Positions 7,845-16,853 of a stretch of DNA of 36,971 nucleotides are shown here, piece after piece. The stretch's first letter is position 1, and each line of letters starts with the position of its first letter. Source of the stretch: JARRJY01 sp037388705 (GTDB lineage Bacteria > Pseudomonadota > Gammaproteobacteria > UBA6429 > Thiohalophilaceae). A program made the position numbers and the translations under genes. The notes below the pieces were generated by a model, which saw nothing but the letters and a program-made list of their open reading frames with translations, searched no databases and was not told the DNA's origin. The stretch spans positions 1-36,971 of the forward strand of contig JARRJY010000007.1 of assembly GCA_037388705.1 (NCBI GenBank), written 5' to 3'.

Positions 7845-9614
7845 ATGCTTAAAATTTTTGCAGAACAATGCAGTCTGTTTTTGATCCGTTTTATGCCGTT
7901 CCTGCGCTGGTGGCCCATGGTCAACCGCGACACGGTACGCTCGGACATTATTGCCGGGTTAACCGGTGCGGTTATTGTTCTGCCCCAGGGCGTGGCCTTT
8001 GCCATGATTGCCGGTCTTCCGCCGGTTTATGGTCTGTATTCTGCCATGGTGCCACCCGTGATTGCTGCGCTGTTCGGTTCTTCCTATCACCTGATTTCCG
8101 GCCCAACCACGGCAATCTCTATCGTGGTGTTTGCCACCGTCAGTCAATTTGCCACACCCGGTTCGCCTGAGTACATCCAGCTGGCACTGACCCTCACCTT
8201 GCTGGCCGGCGCATATCAACTCGGACTCGGTCTTGGTCGCATGGGCGCCCTGGTCAACTTTGTTTCACATTCCGTGGTGGTGGGTTTTACCGCGGGCGCG
8301 GCATTGTTAATCGCCACCAGCCAGATGAAACATTTCTTCGGTATCAACATTCCTGCCGGTGAGTCCTTCATTCATACCTGGATTGTCCTGTTCAGTGAAA
8401 TTGGTGAGGCCAATATTTACGCGACCAGTGTTGCAGTCACCAGTTTAGTCGTCGGCCTTGTCTTCGCTATTTTTAAACCGCGCTGGCCAGGACTGTTGTT
8501 TGCGATGATTGTGGGTAGCCTTATCGCGGCTTATTTCGGTGCGGATGAAAATAACATCCGCCTGGTTGGCGAAATCCCGGCAACCCTGCCCAGCCCCTCT
8601 TTGCCGGATTTATCACTATCCACCATTCAACAACTGGGTTCCGGTGCACTCGCGGTGGCCCTGTTAGGCCTGGTGGAGGCGGTATCCATTGCCCGTTCTG
8701 TTGCCCTGAAATCCGGTCAACACATTAACGGTAACCAGGAATTTATCGGCCAGGGCCTGGCCAACGTGGTCGGTAGTTTCTTTTCCAGTTACGCTTCGTC
8801 CGGTTCTTTCACCCGTAGTGGGATAAACTACACCGCCGGTGCACGTACTCCTCTGGCCGCGATTTTTGCTGCTATATCGCTGGCCATCATCCTGTTACTG
8901 GTCGCACCATTGGCTGCTTACCTGCCGATACCTGCAATGGCAGGTATCCTGTTGATCGTGGCCTATAAACTCATCGACTTTCATCACATCCATAATATTG
9001 TCCAGGTCAGCCGTTCAGAAACGTTAATCCTGGCAACCACGTTCTTTGCCACGCTGTTCATCGAACTGGAGTTTGCCATTTACGTGGGCGTGATGTTATC
9101 GCTGATCATGTACCTGATGCGTACGGCACGTCCGACCATTACCAGCATGGTGCCGGATCGGGAAACCGACAAACACCCGTTGACCAATGCTGCCAACTTG
9201 CCAGAATGTCCACAACTGAAGATTGTCCAGGTAGATGGCTCCCTGTTTTTCGGTGCTGTCGATCATGTGCAGAAAAACCTGCGTGCCTTTAGCGAGAACA
9301 ACCCGGACCAGAAACATTTACTGATCGTGGGTACCGGCATTAACTTTATCGATATTGCCGGTGCAGAAATGATCCTGCAGGAATCGGAACGTCGTAAAAA
9401 AGACGGGGGTGGTGTGTACGTGGTAAAAATCAAGGACCAGGTATGCGACATCCTGAAAAAAGGAGATTACCTGCAACGCTTCGGTGCCGAGAATGTCTTT
9501 GTATCGAAAAAGGATGCGATAGGCGCCATCTTTGAGGAGCTGAATAAAGATCGTTGCGCAAAGTGTGAACGACGTATCTTCAATGAATGCCAGGCAGTTC
9601 CTGTCAGTAATTAA
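7845..9614 (+). CDS. SulP-family anion transporter with STAS domain (SulP-1)
   Basis: The protein has 589 residues. The membrane part spans about 30-420 and has the SulP signatures TGAVIVLPQGVAFAMIAGLPPVYGLY and SGPTTAISIVVF. A cytoplasmic STAS domain follows at about 445-560 (LKIVQVDGSLFFGAVDHV, HLLIVGTGINFIDIAGAEM). SulP proteins move sulfate, bicarbonate or other anions, usually with Na+ or H+. A bicarbonate role is suggested by the adjacent carbonic anhydrase but is not shown by the sequence. After the STAS domain is a CxxC-x7-C tail (C571, C574, C582), also present in SulP-3. Its stop codon overlaps that of the convergent carbonic anhydrase gene. The ATG at 7845 follows a TGAGGTG sequence. 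Confidence 0.9.
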   Translation: MLKIFAEQCSLFLIRFMPFLRWWPMVNRDTVRSDIIAGLTGAVIVLPQGVAFAMIAGLPPVYGLYSAMVPPVIAALFGSSYHLISGPTTAISIVVFATVSQFATPGSPEYIQLALTLTLLAGAYQLGLGLGRMGALVNFVSHSVVVGFTAGAALLIATSQMKHFFGINIPAGESFIHTWIVLFSEIGEANIYATSVAVTSLVVGLVFAIFKPRWPGLLFAMIVGSLIAAYFGADENNIRLVGEIPATLPSPSLPDLSLSTIQQLGSGALAVALLGLVEAVSIARSVALKSGQHINGNQEFIGQGLANVVGSFFSSYASSGSFTRSGINYTAGARTPLAAIFAAISLAIILLLVAPLAAYLPIPAMAGILLIVAYKLIDFHHIHNIVQVSRSETLILATTFFATLFIELEFAIYVGVMLSLIMYLMRTARPTITSMVPDRETDKHPLTNAANLPECPQLKIVQVDGSLFFGAVDHVQKNLRAFSENNPDQKHLLIVGTGINFIDIAGAEMILQESERRKKDGGGVYVVKIKDQVCDILKKGDYLQRFGAENVFVSKKDAIGAIFEELNKDRCAKCERRIFNECQAVPVSN

Positions 9615-10240
9615 ACAACCATTGAAAAGAAATCCACCACCCCGGTTTCAATTGAATATTCCGCACCAACAACCATCAGACCATCATTTTCGATCAGGTT
9701 TTCAATAATCTCTGAGCCATGTCGGAGTTGATTCGCCGAAGCGCGCACATTGGCCCGGACGGCCTGGTGTGTCAGGGCATCTCTGTCATTCTTTAAATCC
9801 GTCATGACCAGGCTCTCGATTGAGGGTTTAACCCTGTCCACGATGGAACGTATATTTTTTGAAGTGCTGGCATTGCCGCGAATTAATTCATCAAGCGTGG
9901 CAGTGATGGCACCACACTGAGAATGCCCCAGTACCACGACCAGTCGTGTGCCAAACCGGGAAACAGCAAACTCCACGCTACCTATTTGCGAAGGCGCTAC
10001 AATATTCCCCGCAACCCGGATGACAAACAAATCACCTAATCCCTGGTCAAACACAATTTCAGCCGGGACACGCGAATCGGAACAACCCAGGATAATGGCA
10101 AAAGGCTCCTGGCCAGTCACTAATTCATCCCGACGGTGATCACTGAATAACGATTCCTGTGTGCGTAAATTCGAGGTAAAACGCTGGTTACCTTCACGCA
10201 AGCGTTGTAAAGCTTCATCCGCCTTGATTGTATTTGGCAT
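9611..10240 (-). CDS. can: Beta-class carbonic anhydrase
   Basis: The protein has 209 residues and interconverts CO2 and bicarbonate in the cytoplasm. Zinc ligands and the catalytic dyad are intact: C53-S-D55-S-R57, then H106-S-Q-C109-G-A, plus the GDLFVIRVAGN segment. There is no signal peptide. I chose ATG 10240; a TTG three codons upstream is also possible. It lies 126 bases after the DauA-like SulP gene on the same strand, so co-transcription is possible. It converges on sulP-1 with a 4-base TTAA overlap of the two stop codons. Placement among three SulP genes suggests a role in inorganic carbon supply. The symbol is given for the family; other beta-CA names exist. Confidence 0.88.
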   Translation of the reverse strand: MPNTIKADEALQRLREGNQRFTSNLRTQESLFSDHRRDELVTGQEPFAIILGCSDSRVPAEIVFDQGLGDLFVIRVAGNIVAPSQIGSVEFAVSRFGTRLVVVLGHSQCGAITATLDELIRGNASTSKNIRSIVDRVKPSIESLVMTDLKNDRDALTHQAVRANVRASANQLRHGSEIIENLIENDGLMVVGAEYSIETGVVDFFSMVV

Positions 10241-10366
10241 AAAATTCAACCACTAAATTTTCTGGAACATTAATATTAACACTTTTTGCCTGGAGTGGGA
10301 GTCACCAGGAAAGGCAAACATGACGAAAGCAGCGTGGCCGGGAAATAAAAAAGAGATTGCTGCCCG

Positions 10367-12064
10367 TTATTCTTTTTTCAGTTCATCAATGATTGTCGCT
10401 GCTTCATCAAGCGTGCGTGAGAAATGCACACCGTACATGGTATGTACGCCAGCTTTGCGCAATTTAAGAATAAGTCGAGGTTCAAGGTTATTAATAACAA
10501 GATTAATCTTGCGCTTCTGAAAATCCTGAACAATCGTTTCCATAGCAACGATGGCACTCATATCGAGCATGGATACCTTGCTCATATCCAGAACCACGCT
10601 ACTGACTGTACTCGTCATACCGCTGACGCCATGCAAGGCCTTTTGTGCGGTACCAAAAAACAAAGGGCCATTGATGGCATAAACCGCAATATTATCTGGA
10701 AAGTCATAACCCTGCTTTTCTTCTTCACCATCCACTGGAACAACTTCCGCCAGGTTAATGCTTCTGCGTATGAACAACATGGCAGCTAATCCCATACCAA
10801 TACCGACAGCAACAGTCATATCGAAGATAACGGTTAAGGAAAAACAGGTTAGCAAGGTAATCACATCAGGTTTAGGTGCGACCTTGACGGTACGCACAAA
10901 ATGTCGTGCCTCACTCATGTTCCAGGCAACCAACAGTAACAAGGCGGCCATGGATGCCATCGGGATGTAGGCAAGTAACGGTGCCAGGCTCAGGATAGCA
11001 ATTAATATAAAGGTACTGTGTACAATAGATGATAACGGCGAGGTACCACCAGCCCTGACATTGGCAGCGGTGCGTGCCAGGGCGGCCGTCGCAGGGATAC
11101 CTCCGAAAAACGGTGCCACGATATTACCGATCCCCTGCCCAATCAGTTCATCATTGGGATTATGTTTTTTGCCCGACATACCATCAGCAACGACAGCACA
11201 TAACAACGATTCCAGTGCACCCAGTACCGCAATCGTCACTGCAGGACCAAACAATTCACGCACCAGCTCAAACGAAATACCCAGTGGTTTACCTTGCGTC
11301 CCTGTCTGGTTCCAGGGAAAAATAAATTCCGGGAGAATCGGGGGAATACCTGCGCCGCTGCCTTCCTGCGTGACATAATCAAATCGTGAACCAATGGTTG
11401 CAACTGAAAAGTCGTTACTCAACTGATGGAGTAACCAGGCCACAACCGAACCAACAAACAAGGCCACCAGGTGCCCGGGAATGCGCACTTTCAGACGCGG
11501 CCAGAGCAACAATATCATCAGCGTCAAGGCGCCGATAAATGTTTCCGTCCAATCCATAGCGGGTAAGGCTGCTATCAGGTTAAATAACTTCTCAAAAAAA
11601 TGACCCTCAAGAATATTCACATCAAGACCGAAAAAATCCTTGATCTGTAATACCGCGATCACCACGCCGATACCAGCAGTAAAACCCACCACGACAGGAT
11701 AAGGCACAACTTCAATAAGCCGCCCCAGCTTTAACACACCCATCAGGATTAAAATGATCCCGGCCATAAAGCCACTTAGCAATAACCCCCCCAGCCCGTA
11801 TTGCTGAACAATGGGTAATAGCACAACCACGAATGCCGCCGTGGGGCCGGAAATATTCACCTTGGAACCACCCGTTAAAGCAATAACTGCACCGGCGACC
11901 ATCGCCGTATACAGGCCATGTTGCGGTGGCACACCACTGGCAATGGCCAACGCCATCGACAATGGCAAGGCAATGACACCTACCGTAATGCCCGACAGGA
12001 TATTGGCTCGAATACTTTTTTTATTGCATTCATATTTAACGGAATGGATAACAGCAGAGAACAT
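10367..12064 (-). CDS. dauA: DauA-like SulP transporter with STAS domain (SulP-2)
   Basis: The protein has 565 residues. It aligns along its length with E. coli DauA (YchM), for example GITVGVIALPLSMALAIASG, GALESLLCAVVADGMSG, GQGIGNIVAPFFGGIPATAA and LLLLVAWNMSEARHFV. A C-terminal STAS domain runs from about 445 to 560. DauA carries C4-dicarboxylates such as succinate at acidic pH, and its STAS domain binds acyl carrier protein in E. coli. Whether this protein does the same, or carries bicarbonate or sulfate, is open. Unlike the other two SulP proteins it lacks the C-terminal Cys cluster. The ATG at 12064 has only a weak ribosome site. A 12-bp palindrome lies about 62 bp upstream. Confidence 0.88.
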   Translation of the reverse strand: MFSAVIHSVKYECNKKSIRANILSGITVGVIALPLSMALAIASGVPPQHGLYTAMVAGAVIALTGGSKVNISGPTAAFVVVLLPIVQQYGLGGLLLSGFMAGIILILMGVLKLGRLIEVVPYPVVVGFTAGIGVVIAVLQIKDFFGLDVNILEGHFFEKLFNLIAALPAMDWTETFIGALTLMILLLWPRLKVRIPGHLVALFVGSVVAWLLHQLSNDFSVATIGSRFDYVTQEGSGAGIPPILPEFIFPWNQTGTQGKPLGISFELVRELFGPAVTIAVLGALESLLCAVVADGMSGKKHNPNDELIGQGIGNIVAPFFGGIPATAALARTAANVRAGGTSPLSSIVHSTFILIAILSLAPLLAYIPMASMAALLLLVAWNMSEARHFVRTVKVAPKPDVITLLTCFSLTVIFDMTVAVGIGMGLAAMLFIRRSINLAEVVPVDGEEEKQGYDFPDNIAVYAINGPLFFGTAQKALHGVSGMTSTVSSVVLDMSKVSMLDMSAIVAMETIVQDFQKRKINLVINNLEPRLILKLRKAGVHTMYGVHFSRTLDEAATIIDELKKE

Positions 12065-12125
12065 ATTGCACCGGACCCAGGTTCGAATGATAAGTAGGAT
12101 AAGTGCCCGCTTCCCTGCGGGTCAA

Positions 12126-12137
12126 CACTTATAAGTG
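12126..12137. promoter_or_regulatory. Perfect 12-bp palindrome upstream of dauA-like gene
   Basis: CACTTATAAGTG is self-complementary and lies about 62 bp before the start of the DauA-like gene, a suitable place for an operator. No known consensus is recognised. Confidence 0.3.
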
Positions 12138-12239
12138 GTTGAGACGGTTAAAACCTTGTAATACGCGACAATTGTAGTCCATCTTTTAAGACCGCATCAG
12201 TCATGGAAAAGATATATGAGAGTATTATGCAAGGTTAGG

Positions 12240-12267
12240 GGGCAAAGTATGATCGTTTGCCCTTTTT
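12240..12267. terminator. Stem-loop between SulP-3 and SulP-2 genes
   Basis: GGGCAAA (12240-12246) pairs with TTTGCCC (12256-12262) across a 9-base loop and is followed by five T on the plus strand. The flanking genes are on the minus strand, where the stem lacks a U tract. It may still reduce read-through from sulP-3 or act as a processing site; assignment as an intrinsic terminator is uncertain. Confidence 0.4.
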
Positions 12268-12274
12268 GAACGTT

Positions 12275-14092
12275 TTAATTTAAGCCCACAACTTTTTCGG
12301 ACTGCACCATGTTTTGGCACTCTTTGAAAACCGGGTGTTGGCATTCACTACAGACGTCTGAATCCAGCATGTCGTAGATAGACTTGATGGCACTTTTCTT
12401 GTCAGCAAAGAAATACTGTGGTCCGATTTTTTTCAGGAAGCCCCCTTCTGCCAGGAATTGCCAGAGTTCTGCTTTCAACCCACAGATATAAAGTCCCCCT
12501 CCCATTGACTGCAGACGCTTGGCTTCACGGGTCAGCATTTCCGCTCCTGCCATATCAATATAATTAATACGTGAGGCAACCAGCAGGATATGTTTGAAGC
12601 GACTGTTCGATTCTATACCCTGTAACCTGCTTTGCAGGTAACTGACGGAACCAAAATAGATGGAACGATCAATCCTGACAATTTTTAACTGGGGACATTG
12701 ATACAGGGGTTTCGATTCAATATTCACAAGCGGGCGACGTTTTAGCGTGTCATCCGGTGCCAGCATGGTGATTTGTGGCTTGGAGGTTTTTGCCAGGTAA
12801 ATGATCAGTGATAACAGCACACCGATATAAATGGCAAACTCCAGTTCCAGGAACAGCGTCGAGAAAAAGGTCACCAGGAAGATCGAGGTTTCTGTTCGGT
12901 TGGTTTTAAAGGTTTCTTTAATATGATGAAAATCGATCAGGTTATAGGCGACCAGCAGGATAACCCCGCCCATTGCCGCCACCGGTAAATACGCGGTTAA
13001 TGGCGCAATCAATAACACGATACCCATCAGGATAACCGCAGCGAAGATAGCTGAAACCGGTGTTTGTGCGCCACTATCATAGTTGATACCGGAACGGGTG
13101 AATGACCCGGAACCTGCATAACTGGAAAAGAAACAGCTCACGATGTTCGACATACCCTGGCCGATAAATTCCTGGTTACCATCAATATGCTGGTGTGAGC
13201 GCGTGGCGACGGAGCGGGCAATGGATACTGCCTCGATCAATCCCAGCAGCGCGATGGCAAATGCCTGGGGGGCCAGCATGCGAATAGTTTCCATGCCAAA
13301 TACCGGGCTGGATAAGGGCGGAAGTTGTGAAGGGATCTCACCAACCAGTTTTATACTATGGGCATCGGCACCAAAAGCGAGAGCAACGAACGAACCGACA
13401 ATTAATCCCAGTAACAGGTGTGGCATGCGCCTGGAAACTTTGCGTCCGAATAGTGCTACGCCTAATGTCACCATGGCAATGATAAACACGTATCCGTTCA
13501 TCTGGCCAATATGGTTGAACAATTCATACCAGGTATGCGCAAAGGAATGGCCGCGTTCCAGATCAAGGCCGAGTACATGTTTAACCTGGCTGGTGGCAAT
13601 CAGGATAGCCGCTGCCGCGGTAAACGCCATGACAACGGTGTGTGAGACAAAGTTTACCAGTACACCCAGCCGTGCTACGCCAAATGCAAACTGGTAAACA
13701 CCCGCCAGAAAAGTCAGCGTGAGTGCCAGCTGGACAAATTCCGGTGTCCCCGGTACGGCATATTCACTGATCGATGAAAAGACCACGATCGAAATGGCCG
13801 TGGTGGGTCCGGATACCAGGTGCCGTGAAGAACCAAACAAGGCCGCGATAATCGGCGTCACCATCGCGGTGTATAAGCCGTATTGTGGTGGCAGCCCGGC
13901 AATAGTGGCAAAGGCAACACCTTGCGGTAATACCACAACCGCACCCGTAAGGCCGGCCATAAAGTCCTGTTGTAAGGTTCTTTTGTTAACCTGTGGCAGC
14001 CACTGTAAAAAAGGTAAGAAGCGGCGCAGTGAATTTTTAAGAAGTAAGTAGGTATTGATGGCAGCCAGTTGCCTCTGTAAAACTTTGATCAA
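12275..14092 (-). CDS. SulP-family anion transporter with STAS domain (SulP-3)
   Basis: The protein has 605 residues and is the closest relative of SulP-1 in the window. Shared segments include GLTGAVVVLPQGVAFATIAGLP, SGPTTAISIVVF, HIDGNQEFIGQG and FSSYAGSGSFTRSGINY. Its STAS domain lies at about 455-570. It also carries the same cysteine tail, CxxC-x7-C at C581, C584 and C592. The start is TTG 14092; its ribosome site AGGAG lies inside the last codons of the preceding small membrane-protein gene, so translation is likely coupled. The plausible substrate is bicarbonate or sulfate; the sequence does not decide. SulP-1 and SulP-3 look like paralogues kept around the carbonic anhydrase gene. Confidence 0.9.
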   Translation of the reverse strand: MIKVLQRQLAAINTYLLLKNSLRRFLPFLQWLPQVNKRTLQQDFMAGLTGAVVVLPQGVAFATIAGLPPQYGLYTAMVTPIIAALFGSSRHLVSGPTTAISIVVFSSISEYAVPGTPEFVQLALTLTFLAGVYQFAFGVARLGVLVNFVSHTVVMAFTAAAAILIATSQVKHVLGLDLERGHSFAHTWYELFNHIGQMNGYVFIIAMVTLGVALFGRKVSRRMPHLLLGLIVGSFVALAFGADAHSIKLVGEIPSQLPPLSSPVFGMETIRMLAPQAFAIALLGLIEAVSIARSVATRSHQHIDGNQEFIGQGMSNIVSCFFSSYAGSGSFTRSGINYDSGAQTPVSAIFAAVILMGIVLLIAPLTAYLPVAAMGGVILLVAYNLIDFHHIKETFKTNRTETSIFLVTFFSTLFLELEFAIYIGVLLSLIIYLAKTSKPQITMLAPDDTLKRRPLVNIESKPLYQCPQLKIVRIDRSIYFGSVSYLQSRLQGIESNSRFKHILLVASRINYIDMAGAEMLTREAKRLQSMGGGLYICGLKAELWQFLAEGGFLKKIGPQYFFADKKSAIKSIYDMLDSDVCSECQHPVFKECQNMVQSEKVVGLN

Positions 14093-14097
14093 CTGTA

Positions 14098-14451
14098 TTA
14101 ACTCCTGGATTTTGAATCTGATACTTTATGCTTAACAATACCCCCGTCATAGACGACCGGGCGTGCCTGCTTTTGCACTTTGGATTGCTCAACCTCGCGG
14201 AAAGTACCACCATCGGCATGGATGACATTCGGTTTAACCGTGGCATCAATGTGAGAAGCAGCATTCATGCGTGTTACACGAAAGCTGATGGCCAGGATCC
14301 CTGACGCAACCAGACCAATCATCGCCCAGTGAAATGTGCTGAAATGAAAAATACCGTATAACAATAGCAATAACGGTAATGTGATTTTGAGTGCTGTCAG
14401 CAATACGGCAAAAACGTTTGCCTGTAAAGGATGGAGACTGGCTGTGCGCAT
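14098..14451 (-). CDS. Small membrane protein upstream of SulP-3
   Basis: The protein has 117 residues. Two predicted membrane helices lie at about 12-34 and 42-58, followed by a polar, Lys-rich cytoplasmic or periplasmic tail (VIHADGGTFREVEQSKVQKQ). No domain is recognised. The ATG at 14451 follows GCAGGTAG. Its stop codon lies 5 bases before the SulP-3 start and contains that gene's ribosome site, so the two form an operon. It may be an accessory subunit of the transporter, but this is inferred from context alone. Confidence 0.6.
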   Translation of the reverse strand: MRTASLHPLQANVFAVLLTALKITLPLLLLLYGIFHFSTFHWAMIGLVASGILAISFRVTRMNAASHIDATVKPNVIHADGGTFREVEQSKVQKQARPVVYDGGIVKHKVSDSKSRS

Positions 14452-14542
14452 GGTACTACCTGCAAATGAGTGTTAGAAATTGGATATCCCAACTTTACAG
14501 GAATGCGCATAAAGGGAATGCAAACGCTATGTCAAGGGAACG

Positions 14543-15838
14543 TTAAGACGTGGCGTTTTCCTCGCTGCCTGGTGTTAACCAGAGCCTTGCCAAGGTGCCA
14601 CCCCCGGGTCGATCAGACAACTCGATTTGCCAGCCGCTACGTTTACATAATCGCCACACCAGTGACAAGCCCAGGCCAGAACCACTGTTGGTGTGCTGCC
14701 CCCGAACATAAGGCTGAAAAAGTTGCTCCTTTTGTTCAGTGGCAAGCCCCGGTCCACTATCTTCCACCTGTATGGAGTGCTCATCAATCGTGACAATAAT
14801 TTCACCCTGCTCGGTAAAACTAAAAGCATTGCGTAACAGGTTACCGAGCACCATGGAAAGAATCGCGTGGTCCACCCGCACCATTAATGGCCTGGTGACA
14901 CGCAGTTCAACCGTGATGGGCTTGTGTGAAAATATTTGCTGGTAGCGCGATATCAGTTCCCGGGCAACTGATTCCACATCACATTCAACCGAATGACTGC
15001 TGGCATCCCCCTGTTCCCTGGCCAACGCCAGCAATGCCGCCGTGATCTCACCCATTTCATGTACCGCGCGATCAATACGCATGATCCGTTTACGATTACG
15101 CTCGTCGATGTTTTTATCAGACATCATCAGATCGGTGGCGCCGGAAATTACCGCCAGTGGTGTACGCAATTCGTGACTCACGTCCCCGGTAAACAATCGT
15201 TCACGCTCGATAAAATCATGCAGGCGATTCAGATAAATATCAAAATCCTCTGCCAGCCGGCGTACCTCAATCCAGGGGAATTCTTCTGCCAGTGGACTGG
15301 GTTCATCTTCCGGATGCAAATCAGACACACGCTGTGCCAGTTGATTGACAGGTGCGATAACCCGGGCCGCCAGCAAGCGCCCTACCAGTGCCGAAAGCAT
15401 CGTTACCAGCAGGACACTGATGGATAACAGCATCAGGAAACCTGCTTCACGTTGCTGCAAGGTGCTGGTGTTGTACAGGACAACAAAACGTTGTTCACCC
15501 ACGCTACGCGTGGCCGCCCGGAAATGAATATCGTCCAGGGTCACTTCGTGCTGTCCCGGTTGCAGGTTGATAACCGCCTGGGGGATATGCCGGGGATCAC
15601 TTTGTGCGGTAATGACGTAGGCCTGAATGGTTGCCGTTTTTTCCGGTAATGACTGGGGGTTACGTTGGCGGCGTGCAATATAATCATCCAGCTCTGCTGC
15701 CAGCGTGTCGTCTATTAATCTTTTTTCAAGATCATGTGAAGCAATATATATAATGGTAGCCAGTACCAGGCTCACCAGCGCACCAAATACCGCAAGGGTA
15801 ATGGACAGTCGCTTTTTCAGGCTCCAGTCAGTCGTCAT
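14543..15838 (-). CDS. Sensor histidine kinase
   Basis: The protein has 431 residues. Membrane helices at about 13-34 and 135-155 enclose a small periplasmic sensor of roughly 100 residues. A HAMP linker follows (ARVIAPVNQLAQRV), then a HisKA dimerisation box FTGDVSHELRTPLAV with phospho-acceptor H222. The HATPase_c domain keeps the N box (LGNLLRNAFSF), G1 (EDSGPGLA) and G2 (GSGLGLSLVWRLCKRSG). It overlaps the response-regulator gene upstream by 11 bases, so the pair is co-transcribed and probably coupled. The signal is unknown. Its position after the SulP block might be chance. Confidence 0.9.
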   Translation of the reverse strand: MTTDWSLKKRLSITLAVFGALVSLVLATIIYIASHDLEKRLIDDTLAAELDDYIARRQRNPQSLPEKTATIQAYVITAQSDPRHIPQAVINLQPGQHEVTLDDIHFRAATRSVGEQRFVVLYNTSTLQQREAGFLMLLSISVLLVTMLSALVGRLLAARVIAPVNQLAQRVSDLHPEDEPSPLAEEFPWIEVRRLAEDFDIYLNRLHDFIERERLFTGDVSHELRTPLAVISGATDLMMSDKNIDERNRKRIMRIDRAVHEMGEITAALLALAREQGDASSHSVECDVESVARELISRYQQIFSHKPITVELRVTRPLMVRVDHAILSMVLGNLLRNAFSFTEQGEIIVTIDEHSIQVEDSGPGLATEQKEQLFQPYVRGQHTNSGSGLGLSLVWRLCKRSGWQIELSDRPGGGTLARLWLTPGSEENATS

Positions 15839-16508
15839 CGGACACCGCTAACTGGTAACCCATGCCACGGATAGTATGAAGTAAAGGCACTTCGAAGCCT
15901 CGATCAATCGCCGTGCGCAACACATGCATATGCGCACGCAGGGTATCGCTATCGGGAAGGCGATCACCCCATACTTCCCGTTCGATTTCTTCGCGACTGA
16001 CCAGCGCCGGTGAACGTTGCATCAGCAAGGCAAGAATTTTTATGGGGATGGGTGGCAAATCGATGCGGTGCCCGGCGCGAGTGACCCGCAGGGTTTGTGG
16101 ATCAAATTTCAAATCAGCGACCATCATGGCCGGCTGCACGACTTTACCGCTACCACGACGCGCGAGTGCCTCGATACGGACTTCCAGTTCCGGCAGGTCA
16201 AACGGTTTCACCAGGTAATCATCAGCACCGTGGTGAAAACCTTCCAGTTTATTGTCCAGGGTGTCACGTGCTGTCAGCATTAATACCGGTGTAGTGCGGC
16301 CTTCCTTACGTAATCGTTCACAGACTTCCAGTCCATCCATGCCGGGTAACATTAAATCCAGGATAATGACATCATAATCATTATCCAGCGCAAAACTCAG
16401 ACCATTAAGACCGTTATAGGCGATATCAACCGTATCGTTACGATCTTCAAAAAACTCACTGAGGTTTTCAACCAGATCCGGATTATCTTCAATTAACAGC
16501 AAATACAT
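15828..16508 (-). CDS. OmpR-family response regulator
   Basis: The protein has 226 residues. A receiver domain has the acidic pair E7/D8, phospho-acceptor D51 (IILDLMLPGMDG), the TAR switch segment and KPFD lysine. A C-terminal winged helix at about 125-220 ends HTIRGMGYQLAV, typical of OmpR/PhoB regulators. This is the cognate partner of the histidine kinase encoded immediately downstream. The promoter should lie in the 345-base non-coding stretch that separates it from the divergent PDC-sensor gene. Such regulators bind direct repeats at about 11-bp period; none was found in that stretch. Confidence 0.9.
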   Translation of the reverse strand: MYLLLIEDNPDLVENLSEFFEDRNDTVDIAYNGLNGLSFALDNDYDVIILDLMLPGMDGLEVCERLRKEGRTTPVLMLTARDTLDNKLEGFHHGADDYLVKPFDLPELEVRIEALARRGSGKVVQPAMMVADLKFDPQTLRVTRAGHRIDLPPIPIKILALLMQRSPALVSREEIEREVWGDRLPDSDTLRAHMHVLRTAIDRGFEVPLLHTIRGMGYQLAVSDDD

Positions 16509-16853
16509 GTCAAAGCCTGACTAAGATACACTTTATATATACTAATCGCTCACACCCTATTTTGCATCCATTCTTTGGCAGGCGAAATGTTACCCCAAGC
16601 AAAGACTTCACCCATTGTAGAACTGTTTCCTTTATCCGTGATCAGCGAGCCCTTCTACATTACCTATTTAAATAAGAGTGCGACGTTATAAACCTGCCAA
16701 CAAATATTTTTTCTACCTGAAAAATAAATAATCCTGTTATCGGGAACCACTTCACAAAATAATATGTCACGCTGAACTCATCTGTGCGATCATTGTCTAC
16801 ATACACAAGAAAATCTTATGTAAAAAATGTATTTATTCGTTGGAGGGATTCAA
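16509..16853. other. Non-coding stretch between divergent genes
   Basis: The stretch is AT-rich and holds the promoters of the divergent response-regulator and PDC-sensor genes. A 7-bp inverted repeat, TGTAGAA at 16616-16622 and TTCTACA at 16653-16659, is the only structure noticed. No gene, RNA or repeat family was recognised. Confidence 0.6.

Noticed and set aside
13143..13697. 184-codon open frame antisense to SulP-3
   Set aside because: It is a shadow of a well-supported membrane-protein gene; its composition (many Pro, Ser, Asn, Ala) is typical of an antisense frame.
16616..16659. Inverted repeat TGTAGAA/TTCTACA between divergent genes
   Set aside because: Seven-base arms 30 bases apart are expected by chance in a stretch of this length; noted only in the feature entry.
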